Part shown: one piece after another, positions 1-5,784 of the stretch
Layout of the letters: each line of letters starts with the position of its first letter
How positions within the stretch are numbered: position 1 is the stretch's first letter
The notes under the pieces: generated by a model
Told to the model about the DNA's origin: nothing
The model's input: the letters and a program-made list of their open reading frames with translations, nothing else
The model's database searches: none
Source: a bacterium
GTDB taxonomy: Bacteria; Vulcanimicrobiota; Xenobia; RGZZ01
Assembly: GCA_021782195.1 (NCBI GenBank)
Contig: JAJXVI010000180.1
Location: 1 to 5,784 of the forward strand
DNA length: 5,784 bases
Direction of reading: 5' to 3'
Program-made: the position numbers and the translations under genes

Positions 1-432
1 GCGTTGCGCATCTACAACGGAGTTGTCGAAGGTGAACGTCTTTTCGTCGTAGCGGACCAGCAGATGGACCGTAACCAGTACCCGCAAGCACTGACGACGT
101 TGGACCATATCCTTGCACTCAACCCGCTCTACTATCCGGCCTATGACGCAAAAACGTTCATCTACCTCGACGTCTACCACGACTCTCAAAAGGCGCTCCA
201 GACACTCAAGACCGGCCTCGCTTTCCTGCCCCATGACATGCGACTTCATCGCGCACTCGGGCAGTACTACCTGCAGGTCGCACGGGACTACCGTAAGGCC
301 CACACAGAACTGAGCCTGGTCTACCAGCACGATCCCGAAGATTACGTCGCGAGAAACCTGCTCCGCGAGGCAGATGAGTCTCTGGCACCCCCGGGAAGAA
401 CTTCCTCCACACGGGCCGTCCACGCACTCTGA
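1..432 (+). CDS. TPR-repeat protein, C-terminal part (5' end outside window)
   Basis: The reading frame is open from the first base and ends at TGA 430-432. A TTG at 4 could be a start, but nothing upstream is visible, so I treat this as the 3' end of a longer gene. Numbering from that TTG, three helix-turn-helix TPR units can be seen at about residues 10-43, 45-78 and 79-113. Their hallmark position-20 alanines fall at A29, A64 and A99, exactly 35 residues apart, and the repeats close with NP (40-41), P76 and DP (110-111). A short polar tail follows (about 127-142). There is no membrane segment in the visible part. TPR arrays are protein-protein interaction scaffolds, so a specific partner or process cannot be read from this fragment. 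The missing N-terminus may hold more repeats or a catalytic or membrane domain. The TPR call is firm; the function is unknown. Confidence 0.8.
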   Translation, partial: ALRIYNGVVEGERLFVVADQQMDRNQYPQALTTLDHILALNPLYYPAYDAKTFIYLDVYHDSQKALQTLKTGLAFLPHDMRLHRALGQYYLQVARDYRKAHTELSLVYQHDPEDYVARNLLREADESLAPPGRTSSTRAVHAL

Positions 433-459
433 CGCGAAAGCGCCAGGGCAACATTCCCG

Positions 460-480
460 CGTCATCCCGCAAAGGTGACG
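460..480. other. Short inverted repeat after the TPR gene
   Basis: CGTCATC (460-466) can pair with GGTGACG (474-480) around a 7-base loop, giving 7 bp including one G-T wobble. It lies 28 bases after the TPR stop codon. No run of T follows, so it is not a convincing intrinsic terminator. It may be a weak transcript-end structure or chance. Confidence 0.25.
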
Positions 481-529
481 AGTGAATCGGCTCCGTGCAA
501 ACTCTCCCGGCTTGACGTGCCAGTCCGGA

Positions 530-558
530 AGGACCGCGCGTGTTCTCACCAGTATGAT
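530..558 (+). promoter_or_regulatory. Weak candidate sigma-70-type promoter for the exported-protein gene
   Basis: TATGAT at 553-558 matches the -10 consensus at five of six positions. Seventeen bases upstream, AGGACC (530-535) matches only the GAC core of the -35 box. Transcription would begin near 565, leaving a leader of about 24 bases before the ATG at 589. A better -35-like TTGACG at 512-517 is too far from this -10 (35 bases) and has no -10 partner of its own. Confidence 0.25.
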
Positions 559-588
559 CCTGACATCTTCAAGAAATGAGCCCCTTCC

Positions 589-2484
589 ATGAAGTTCGTT
601 CTCTGGGCTGCCTTCTGCCTCGCCGCCTGGCTCTTGCCGGCGTTTGCTCCCGCGAACGCGCTCCCACCCGCAAAGAAGCCGGACAAGACATCCACGACGA
701 ACAGACCCGCCTCCGGCAAGCCCCAAACCTCCTCCCCGGAGATCGCACGGTGGGTTGGAGCATGGATGGGTGCATCCACAAGAATCCTCACCATGGTGGC
801 CAGCGACGGGCGAGCCAGGGTTCATCTCGGAGGATCGACGGTTGCTCGCCTTCGGAACTATGAAACCGCCTTCTTCGTCAATGCGGAACAGGGGCTTGCC
901 GACTGGTCTGGCACCGTGCGCGTGCCGCAACTGGCCAAAACCGTCGCACGACTCCTGCTACACGCAACCTCCGACCGCATCGAAGGATCGGGCACCTTTG
1001 ACTGCGCCGTTCACGATACGCGAGCCGCAGCTTCCCTTCACGCACATCAGTGGCCAACGGGCGGATCTGCGCTGGGAAGTCTGTTCATCGACGCGCCGCT
1101 CGACGTGGCGCGCTTTGGACTCAACGGCGCCTGGTTTGACGGCAACCTCGACAGTTCGTGGCAGGCACTCACCGCCACCATCCACGTCGGTCTGAGTTCA
1201 CCCCTCATCCCGGCGTACATCCCGATACAGCATTTCTCGCTTGACCTCCGTGACCGAAAGACGGGCTGGTATGCCGACGTCGAACTCACGGCCCTGACGC
1301 GTTCCTTCATCGGCCTGCAACTTGCCGCGATCAAGCAGAACCCGAACGAATTCGAACAGAACATCAAGGCGACGCTCGCCGATTTGCCTGGCGTCACCGT
1401 GAAACAGATCTCAGTACAGGCCCTGCCTGAGGTCGCAAACACGGTCGGTGTCCACCTGTTGGCACGGGTCACGGGAGTGCGCAGCGCGATTCGACAGGCC
1501 CTCCAACCGTTTCTGGCCAAGACGGGCAGAACCAGACAGGCGACGCTCGACCTCAACCGCATTCTCGCGCTGACCGTCCATCACGTGCAGATCACACTCA
1601 ATCGCAGCGTCGATACGCTGGTTCTTGGCGCTCACCTCCACGCCTCGAACATCGGCGTCTTCGCAACCGGCTACCTCGGACTCTATCCCAGCGTCATGGA
1701 AATGCTGACCCGCCACGCTCCTGTCGCCGTGGCGGCAGACGTCGTGCAGAAACTGATGCAAAGGGCCAGTGCCATCCAGTTTCAACAACTCGCCGAACTG
1801 CTCTCCGATGCGGCCTTGCATTCCGCCCGACAGACGGCGCAGTGGGAGATCCGCCTGCAGGGCGTAAACGATCGTGTGCAGGTCAACGGTTCTCTGACGG
1901 CCTCTTCTCACACCGCAGACCTCTCCGCGGTCGCCGCCCGGCATCACTATCCGCTCCTGACACGGACCGGGATCGACCTGGATGTGCGCACCGTGGGCGA
2001 ACGCATCCGTGGCACGGGACGTCTCGATCTCATCGGCCCCTGGGTCGAAGCGGAACGGATGGCCTACGCGCAGGCTGCAACCACAATCCCTGAACTTGCG
2101 TCCGTCGCCGCAACGCTCCAGCACTTCGCCCTGAACGAAGCTGGAATGGAGGTTCGTGTCGGTGCGGACGGAGTCGTCACAGCACAGGGCGCCGCGCGTA
2201 CCACTCGCTTCGAGCCGGTCCTTGCGGCCCTTGCAACCCGCTTCATTCCGATCACACCCGAAGGGCTGTATGCATTTGCTGGGCGCTTCGTGCAACGAGG
2301 TCCCGCGACCGCATCACACACCCTCGACCTGTACTACAACCGTACGCAGGGAAGTCCAAAGGCATTTGCCAACCTTGTCACCGAGTTCTTTCACAGTCAT
2401 CGCAACACCCTCGTGACGCCGGCCGCTTCCAACATGGTGAGCCCTGGCGTGGTGCCCACCGCCACCTTCCAGATTCAGCCGTAA
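589..2484 (+). CDS. Exported protein of unknown function, beta-rich, 631 residues
   Basis: I do not recognise the family. The ATG at 589 is chosen because it begins a clear Sec signal peptide: MK, a hydrophobic core from about residue 3 to 20, and a probable cut after ANA (22-24). The Shine-Dalgarno is poor (only GAG at 578-580). Residues 25-52 form a Pro/Lys/Thr/Ser-rich linker. The body (about 53-631) has no further membrane segment and only one cysteine (C139), and it reads as many short beta strands with some amphipathic helices (about 365-410, 492-512). A turn motif recurs: DRIEGSGTFD (129-138), DRVQVNGSLT (428-437) and ERIRGTGRLD (471-480). Such repeated strand-turn-strand units are common in AsmA-like and other periplasmic beta-repeat proteins, but that link is inference only. 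There is no lipobox, catalytic motif or sortase signal. The product is probably periplasmic, extracytoplasmic or surface-located. The gene ends at TAA 2482-2484 and is separated from pgpH by a promoter-bearing gap. Confidence 0.85.
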   Translation: MKFVLWAAFCLAAWLLPAFAPANALPPAKKPDKTSTTNRPASGKPQTSSPEIARWVGAWMGASTRILTMVASDGRARVHLGGSTVARLRNYETAFFVNAEQGLADWSGTVRVPQLAKTVARLLLHATSDRIEGSGTFDCAVHDTRAAASLHAHQWPTGGSALGSLFIDAPLDVARFGLNGAWFDGNLDSSWQALTATIHVGLSSPLIPAYIPIQHFSLDLRDRKTGWYADVELTALTRSFIGLQLAAIKQNPNEFEQNIKATLADLPGVTVKQISVQALPEVANTVGVHLLARVTGVRSAIRQALQPFLAKTGRTRQATLDLNRILALTVHHVQITLNRSVDTLVLGAHLHASNIGVFATGYLGLYPSVMEMLTRHAPVAVAADVVQKLMQRASAIQFQQLAELLSDAALHSARQTAQWEIRLQGVNDRVQVNGSLTASSHTADLSAVAARHHYPLLTRTGIDLDVRTVGERIRGTGRLDLIGPWVEAERMAYAQAATTIPELASVAATLQHFALNEAGMEVRVGADGVVTAQGAARTTRFEPVLAALATRFIPITPEGLYAFAGRFVQRGPATASHTLDLYYNRTQGSPKAFANLVTEFFHSHRNTLVTPAASNMVSPGVVPTATFQIQP

Positions 2485-2572
2485 GCCCGGCCCGATTGCC
2501 CAGAAACGGCGCACCCGGCGACCGCAGGCCACCCGTGCGTTTGGTGCAGCAACCGGTCAATTCGAGCACGTA

Positions 2573-2601
2573 TTGCCAGGGAATGCACGTTCTGGTAGAC
2601 T
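2573..2601 (+). promoter_or_regulatory. Promoter for the pgpH-ybeY-dgkA unit (extended -10)
   Basis: TTGCCA (2573-2578, five of six matches to TTGACA) lies exactly 17 bases before TAGACT (2596-2601, four of six matches to TATAAT). TGG immediately precedes the hexamer and provides an extended -10 TGn element. Transcription would start near 2608, giving a leader of about 75 bases before the pgpH start codon. This is the best promoter match in the window, and its position in the gap just before pgpH fits its role. It is a sequence match only; no expression evidence is available here. Confidence 0.55.
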
Positions 2602-2656
2602 GGAGCGTGTGTGACAATCAAAACGGTCCGGGAGATGGTATCGAGACTCCAGAGCG

Positions 2657-2689
2657 CGGCAAGAAGTAGAGGTCAGACCTTACTTGCCG
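2657..2689 (+). promoter_or_regulatory. Hairpin enclosing the pgpH ribosome-binding site and TTG start
   Basis: CGGCAAG (2657-2663) is perfectly complementary to CTTGCCG (2683-2689). Inside it, TA (2667-2668) can pair with TA (2681-2682), and AGGT (2670-2673) with ACCT (2677-2680) around a CAG loop. A slipped register also exists, in which AAGTA (2664-2668) pairs with TACTT (2681-2685). The Shine-Dalgarno AGAGGT (2668-2673) lies on the left arm, and the start codon TTG (2684-2686) on the right arm pairs with CAA (2660-2662). In mRNA this would mask both elements needed for initiation. I infer translational control, for example a thermometer-like or ligand- or protein-opened switch. The same dyad could instead be a DNA-binding site downstream of the promoter. 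Confidence 0.5.
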
Positions 2690-4945
2690 ATTCGTGAACA
2701 CGAAGAGCCTCCGGGCAGGCAAAGCAGGTTCCACCGAGCACTGGTGGTCGCCTTTGCCTTTGTCGCTATCAATCTCCTGCTTTCCGTTCGTCTGCTCCCT
2801 TCCGACATCACTTCACTGAGCGTCGGCCAGGTTGCGCCTCACGACATCGAGGCGCCTCGTAACGTGGAAGTCATCGACGAAGCCGCGACGCGACGAGCCC
2901 GTGAGGAAGTGATCCGCCAGCTTCAAGACAGCGGGCCGATCTATGTTCCCCGCAACGTGTACGGGGAGATCGACGTTGCGATTGTACGCACGTTTCGTGC
3001 GCTCAGCCTCATGCGAAGCCTTGACCCTCAGGGGCGTGCCCAGAGCATCAAGTCACTGCCAGTTGCGCTCTCGAGCACTTCCGTGGCCGCCCTGCTGAAG
3101 CGCTCTCCACAAAAGTACGACGAGTACAACCAGACGATCCACCAGCTCCTGGAGAACGCCCTCCGCGACAAGGTAACCGAACAGCAACTTGACGAAGCGC
3201 GAAGCCGCATGGCGGAGGCGATGCAGAACAGCAAGTTCAAGCCAGACATCCGTGCCGCCCTCACGGAAATGGCCCAGAACGCCCTGCGCCCCAACTGGGT
3301 TCCGGACTATCAGGCGACCGTCAAGGATCAACAGGAGAAACTCGCACACGTCGAGCCGGTCAAGGTAGTCATCACAAGAGGTCAGATGATCATCCGCAAG
3401 GGAGACGTCGTCTCGTACCTGCAACTGCAGATCCTCGACGCCCTCGGCTTTCATCAGCCGACCTTCAACCTCTACGCAGTCCTGGCGAACGCCCTCTTCG
3501 TTGCCCTCCTGATCTTCGTGGTTGCCATCTACATTGCCCAGCAGGAAGGCACGGAACTGGCACAGCCTCGCCTGCTCTGGCTCCTGACACTCCTCGTTGT
3601 CGCCGCGCTCGGTCTTTCCAGAGCTGGAATCCAGGTTTCTCCCTACTTGACTCCGATTGCAATGGCCTCAATTCTGATGAGCATCCTGCTCGACTACCGC
3701 CTCTCCCTGCTGGTCACCGCTTTTCTCGGACTCTGCGTCGGCATCATGACAATGGGGAGCGTGCCTTCCGACCTGACCCCCTGCGTCGCAGCCACCATTA
3801 CAGGGGTCGTCGCCGTGCTGTCAGTCACCAACGTCTCACGACGCGGCGACCTCATGATGGCAACCCTCGTGGTGGTACTGGTCAATGTCGTCGCCGTGCT
3901 CGTGGTCAATCTGTGGGGGAGCGACGACATCCTCAGTTCGCTTGGCACAAATGCGCTCTACTATGGAAGCCTAAACGGCCTGGCGGCAAGCGTGCTCGCC
4001 ATTGGCGCGCTCCCGTTCCTCGAGACCGTTTTCAACGTGACCACGCACATCAAGCTGCTTGAGCTCTCGAATCACACTTCAGAACCGCTGCTGCAACGCC
4101 TCATGACGGATGCCCCTGGCACCTATCACCACAGCATGATCGTCGCCAATCTGGCAGAAGCGGCCGCACGCAGGGTTGGCGGAGATCCCCTCCTGGCCAA
4201 GGTCGGTGCCTTCTACCACGACATCGGAAAGATGAAAGCAGCCCATTTCTTCGTGGAAAATCAGGTTGGCCAGGAGAATCCACATGATCGTCTTTCCCCG
4301 CGCCTGTCGGCCCACATCATCATCTCGCACGTCACGGACGGCGTGGAAATGGCACGCACGGCGCGTCTCCCGCAGGTTGTAGCCGATTTCATCGACATGC
4401 ACCACGGTAATCGACTGGTCTCCTATTTCTATCACAAAGCCCTTCAGCACGGAGAAGAGGTGAATCAGACCGACTACCGCTACCAGGGACGGCGTCCACG
4501 CAGTCGAGAGACTGCCATCGTGATGATGGCCGACACCATTGAGGCCAAAGCGCGACTCCTGACCCGACCCGACCAGGAGAACCTTGAGAAGATGGTGCGC
4601 GAAAGCATCAAATTCATCATGGACGACGGTCAACTCAACGACAGCGACCTGTCACTGCGCGACATCGAGCAGATTGCACAGGCGTTCGTCAAGACGCTCG
4701 TGAGCATCTATCACTCACGGATTGAATATCCCCAGTTACCTTCTCCCCCTCCCCCGGCCACTTCCACTTCCGCCACACCGTCGTCTCTGTTGTCTGCGGG
4801 CGCCTCCGGGGCACCATCCTCGAGCCTTCGGCCGCAAAAGAGGAGTCCGGCCGAAAATGAAGCCACCTCGTCAGGTGAAGACAGGTCATCACCCCGCTCT
4901 GCCGACAACAAGCCCAAGGAATCGGAATCCGCACCGCATACATAG
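2684..4945 (+). CDS. pgpH: 7TM receptor-type HD-domain phosphodiesterase (c-di-AMP hydrolase PgpH)
   Basis: The product (753 residues) matches the 7TMR-HD family, whose characterised members (Listeria PgpH) hydrolyse c-di-AMP to pApA at the cytoplasmic membrane. In order: membrane segment about 18-38; extracytoplasmic 7TMR-HDED domain about 45-255; seven further membrane segments about 262-284, 297-313, 322-337, 340-358, 366-382, 392-410 and 424-446; cytoplasmic HD domain about 478-675. Metal-binding residues seen are H482/H483 (GTYHHS), H512-D513 (YHDIGK), H544 (SAHII), H573/H574 (MHHGN) and D617 (MADTIEA), so the site looks intact. The TTG start at 2684 is the first start after an in-frame TGA at 2612, no ATG or GTG lies between, and AGAGGT stands 10 bases before it. 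The next in-frame start candidate, GTG 2744, would cut into the first membrane segment. The tail from about 683 to 753 is a disordered Pro/Ser/Thr-rich addition containing PPPP (688-691), beyond the usual family end. The gene likely heads an operon with ybeY and dgkA. Confidence 0.93.
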   Translation: MPIREHEEPPGRQSRFHRALVVAFAFVAINLLLSVRLLPSDITSLSVGQVAPHDIEAPRNVEVIDEAATRRAREEVIRQLQDSGPIYVPRNVYGEIDVAIVRTFRALSLMRSLDPQGRAQSIKSLPVALSSTSVAALLKRSPQKYDEYNQTIHQLLENALRDKVTEQQLDEARSRMAEAMQNSKFKPDIRAALTEMAQNALRPNWVPDYQATVKDQQEKLAHVEPVKVVITRGQMIIRKGDVVSYLQLQILDALGFHQPTFNLYAVLANALFVALLIFVVAIYIAQQEGTELAQPRLLWLLTLLVVAALGLSRAGIQVSPYLTPIAMASILMSILLDYRLSLLVTAFLGLCVGIMTMGSVPSDLTPCVAATITGVVAVLSVTNVSRRGDLMMATLVVVLVNVVAVLVVNLWGSDDILSSLGTNALYYGSLNGLAASVLAIGALPFLETVFNVTTHIKLLELSNHTSEPLLQRLMTDAPGTYHHSMIVANLAEAAARRVGGDPLLAKVGAFYHDIGKMKAAHFFVENQVGQENPHDRLSPRLSAHIIISHVTDGVEMARTARLPQVVADFIDMHHGNRLVSYFYHKALQHGEEVNQTDYRYQGRRPRSRETAIVMMADTIEAKARLLTRPDQENLEKMVRESIKFIMDDGQLNDSDLSLRDIEQIAQAFVKTLVSIYHSRIEYPQLPSPPPPATSTSATPSSLLSAGASGAPSSSLRPQKRSPAENEATSSGEDRSSPRSADNKPKESESAPHT

Positions 4946-5101
4946 GAATGAAGACCACAGATTCTCATGCCAGGTAGACAGCCCGTCCAGCATCCTTCCC
5001 ATCCCCCTTCCAATGATGACAGCGAGGCCCCCTCGACTTCCACCCCCGCTCAACCGCCCTCCCACACTTCTTCATCCGAACCGCCACGGAGCACGCGCTG
5101 G
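4733..5101 (+). other. In-frame Pro/Ser/Thr-rich low-complexity stretch across the pgpH-ybeY junction
   Basis: The last roughly 70 codons of pgpH and the 45 codons from ATG 4967 to 5101 have the same Pro/Ser/Thr/acidic composition and lie in the same reading frame. Only the segment 4943-4966 separates them, holding TAG (4943-4945), GAA, then TGA (4949-4951). The DNA is C-rich on the + strand, with runs of five C at 4745-4749 and 4751-4755. Composition, frame and stops are seen directly. Whether the second half is translated, and whether both halves share an origin, is not known. Confidence 0.5.
5088..5091 (+). promoter_or_regulatory. Shine-Dalgarno that favours the internal ybeY start
   Basis: GGAG (within ACGGAG) lies 10 bases before ATG 5102. 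The upstream candidate ATG 4967 has no comparable motif at normal spacing; the nearest, AGGA at 4944-4947, is 19 bases away and overlaps the pgpH stop codon. Confidence 0.45.
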
Positions 5102-5563
5102 ATGATTTCCGTTCAAAGGCGGAAACGCTTCGCGGGTCTGACACGCGGCCTGATTCAACGTGCCGCCCGCCAGGTGCTCCAGAACGAAGGCGTGTGTTCC
5201 TGTGAGGTCAGCGTGCTGCTCACCGACGATGCGGAGATCCACGACCTCAATCGTACGTGGCGCAACGTGGACGCTCCGACCGATGTGCTCAGCTTTCCTC
5301 TCGAAGAGGATTTACTGGCCCTCACGCCCGGCGCTCCCCTTGGCGATATCGTCATCTCCGTGGATACCGCCCAACGCGAGGCTTCCTTGCGAGGGGCGTC
5401 GGTGGACGAAGTCGTGGCACATCTGGTCGTACACGGCGTCCTTCATCTGATCGGCCACGACCACGCACAACGGGATGAAGAACAGCTCATGCGCACGCGA
5501 GAGCAGGTCGCTCTGACCCGGCTTCACGCACGACCGGTCATGTGGGGCGAGTCAGAACAATGA
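5102..5563 (+). CDS. ybeY: Endoribonuclease YbeY (16S rRNA maturation factor)
   Basis: YbeY is a zinc-dependent single-strand endoribonuclease needed for 16S rRNA 3'-end maturation and 70S quality control. The family signature H-x3-H-x5-H is intact in HGVLHLIGHDH at codons 5432-5464, and the conserved RxxDxPTDVLSFP block with its arginine lies at about 5261-5299. From ATG 5102 the product is 153 residues, the usual family length, and begins just ahead of the first conserved helix. Its Shine-Dalgarno is GGAG at 5088-5091. An alternative start, ATG 4967, gives 198 residues by adding a 45-residue low-complexity extension (Pro/Ser/Thr/His-rich) that YbeY proteins normally lack; no other in-frame start lies between. 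Position directly after pgpH and before dgkA is the standard synteny. The stop TGA 5561-5563 overlaps the dgkA ATG. Identity is very secure; the start is moderately so. Confidence 0.93.
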   Translation: MISVQRRKRFAGLTRGLIQRAARQVLQNEGVCSCEVSVLLTDDAEIHDLNRTWRNVDAPTDVLSFPLEEDLLALTPGAPLGDIVISVDTAQREASLRGASVDEVVAHLVVHGVLHLIGHDHAQRDEEQLMRTREQVALTRLHARPVMWGESEQ

Positions 5564-5784
5564 GGCGACGCTTCAGCGACAGCGTCAACCACGCAGTAGA
5601 CGGCATCGTGTATGCCTTTCGCACTGAACCACACATGAAGGTTCACTTCGCGCTGTCGGTCCTCGCGCTCGTGTTCTGCTTGATGGTCGAACTCGACCCG
5701 GTTGAGCTGTTGGCCATCTTCACGACCATCTCGATGGTCATGGTCGCTGAAATGTTCAACACGGCCATTGAAAAAATTGTGAAA
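5560..5784 (+). CDS. dgkA: Diacylglycerol/undecaprenol kinase, N-terminal part (3' end outside window)
   Basis: ATG 5560 overlaps the ybeY stop by four bases (ATGA), typical of translational coupling. The 75 visible codons, open to the right edge, start with a basic amphipathic helix (MRRRF, then the GIVYAFRTE block), followed by hydrophobic segments at about 28-43 and 47-66. They then reach the family signature E-x2-N-T-x2-E (AEMFNTAIE, E64, N67, E71), which lines the active site in this trimeric membrane kinase family. Gram-positive members mostly phosphorylate undecaprenol and proteobacterial DgkA phosphorylates diacylglycerol. The synteny is of the Gram-positive type, so undecaprenol is the likelier substrate, but the fragment cannot decide. 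About 40-50 C-terminal residues with the third membrane helix should lie beyond the window. Confidence 0.88.
   Translation, partial: MRRRFSDSVNHAVDGIVYAFRTEPHMKVHFALSVLALVFCLMVELDPVELLAIFTTISMVMVAEMFNTAIEKIVK

Noticed and set aside
432..445. GCGAAAGC-type mini-hairpin immediately after the TPR stop
   Set aside because: Only a 3-bp stem and no T run; not meaningful.
512..558. TTGACG (512-517) with TATGAT (553-558) as one promoter
   Set aside because: The 35-base spacing is far beyond the workable range for sigma-70-type promoters.
1411..2295. Long minus-strand open frame of 294 codons within the exported-protein gene
   Set aside because: It lies antisense to a gene with a clear signal peptide and consistent coding pattern. 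Its translation shows no recognisable domain, and long antisense frames are common in GC-rich DNA.
2508..2541. GGCGCAC / GTGCGTT inverted repeat after the exported-protein gene as an intrinsic terminator
   Set aside because: Only five Watson-Crick pairs plus two G-T wobbles with a 20-base loop, and only TTT at the end; too weak to call.
2635..2697. Possible 20-codon leader peptide (ATG 2635 to TGA 2695) overlapping the pgpH start
   Set aside because: The GGAG at 2631-2634 abuts the ATG with no spacing, so initiation is unlikely, and the peptide shows no run of regulatory codons. The hairpin explains the region better.
4079..4633. Minus-strand open frame of 184 codons opposite the HD domain
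   Set aside because: The opposite strand encodes the highly conserved PgpH HD domain; the antisense product has no recognisable features.
4722..5105. Overlapping + strand open frame of 127 codons at the pgpH-ybeY junction
   Set aside because: It is a frame-shifted reading of the C-rich low-complexity region, giving a Pro/Arg/His-rich product with no supporting Shine-Dalgarno or family match.

Overview
The window is a GC-rich, densely coding stretch of bacterial chromosome in which every supported gene lies on the + strand. No rRNA, tRNA, CRISPR, insertion sequence or phage gene is visible. The core is pgpH - ybeY - dgkA (c-di-AMP phosphodiesterase, endoribonuclease/rRNA maturation factor, and lipid kinase of the diacylglycerol/undecaprenol kinase family). 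This order is well known from Firmicutes and several other lineages, usually with phoH just upstream and era or cdd downstream. The high GC content and the two unfamiliar upstream genes point away from classical low-GC Firmicutes, but the sequence alone does not fix the phylum.

Layout. 1-432 is the 3' end of a tetratricopeptide-repeat (TPR) protein gene that runs in from the left edge. 433-588 is a spacer with a small inverted repeat and a weak promoter-like match. 589-2484 encodes a 631-residue exported protein of unknown function, rich in predicted beta strands, with a recurring (D/E)RIxGxGxxD-type motif. 2485-2683 is a 199-base spacer with a good sigma-70-type extended -10 promoter (2573-2601) and a 33-base hairpin (2657-2689) that encloses both the Shine-Dalgarno sequence and the TTG start codon of the next gene. 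2684-4945 is pgpH. A Pro/Ser/Thr-rich low-complexity stretch covers the pgpH 3' end and continues in the same frame past two stop codons into the ybeY leader. ybeY follows (preferred start 5102, possible start 4967, end 5563). dgkA overlaps it by ATGA and is cut by the right edge.

How the genes fit together. PgpH lowers c-di-AMP, which controls turgor, potassium transport and cell-wall homeostasis. YbeY acts in 16S rRNA maturation and ribosome quality control. The DgkA-type kinase phosphorylates diacylglycerol or undecaprenol at the membrane. The three are probably co-transcribed from the promoter at 2573-2601. The TPR protein and the exported protein are probably separate from this unit, because a promoter-bearing gap separates them from it.

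I see no clear new multi-gene system. The observations most worth a second look are the hairpin over the pgpH ribosome-binding site and start, the unidentified exported protein, and the in-frame low-complexity stretch joining pgpH and ybeY.
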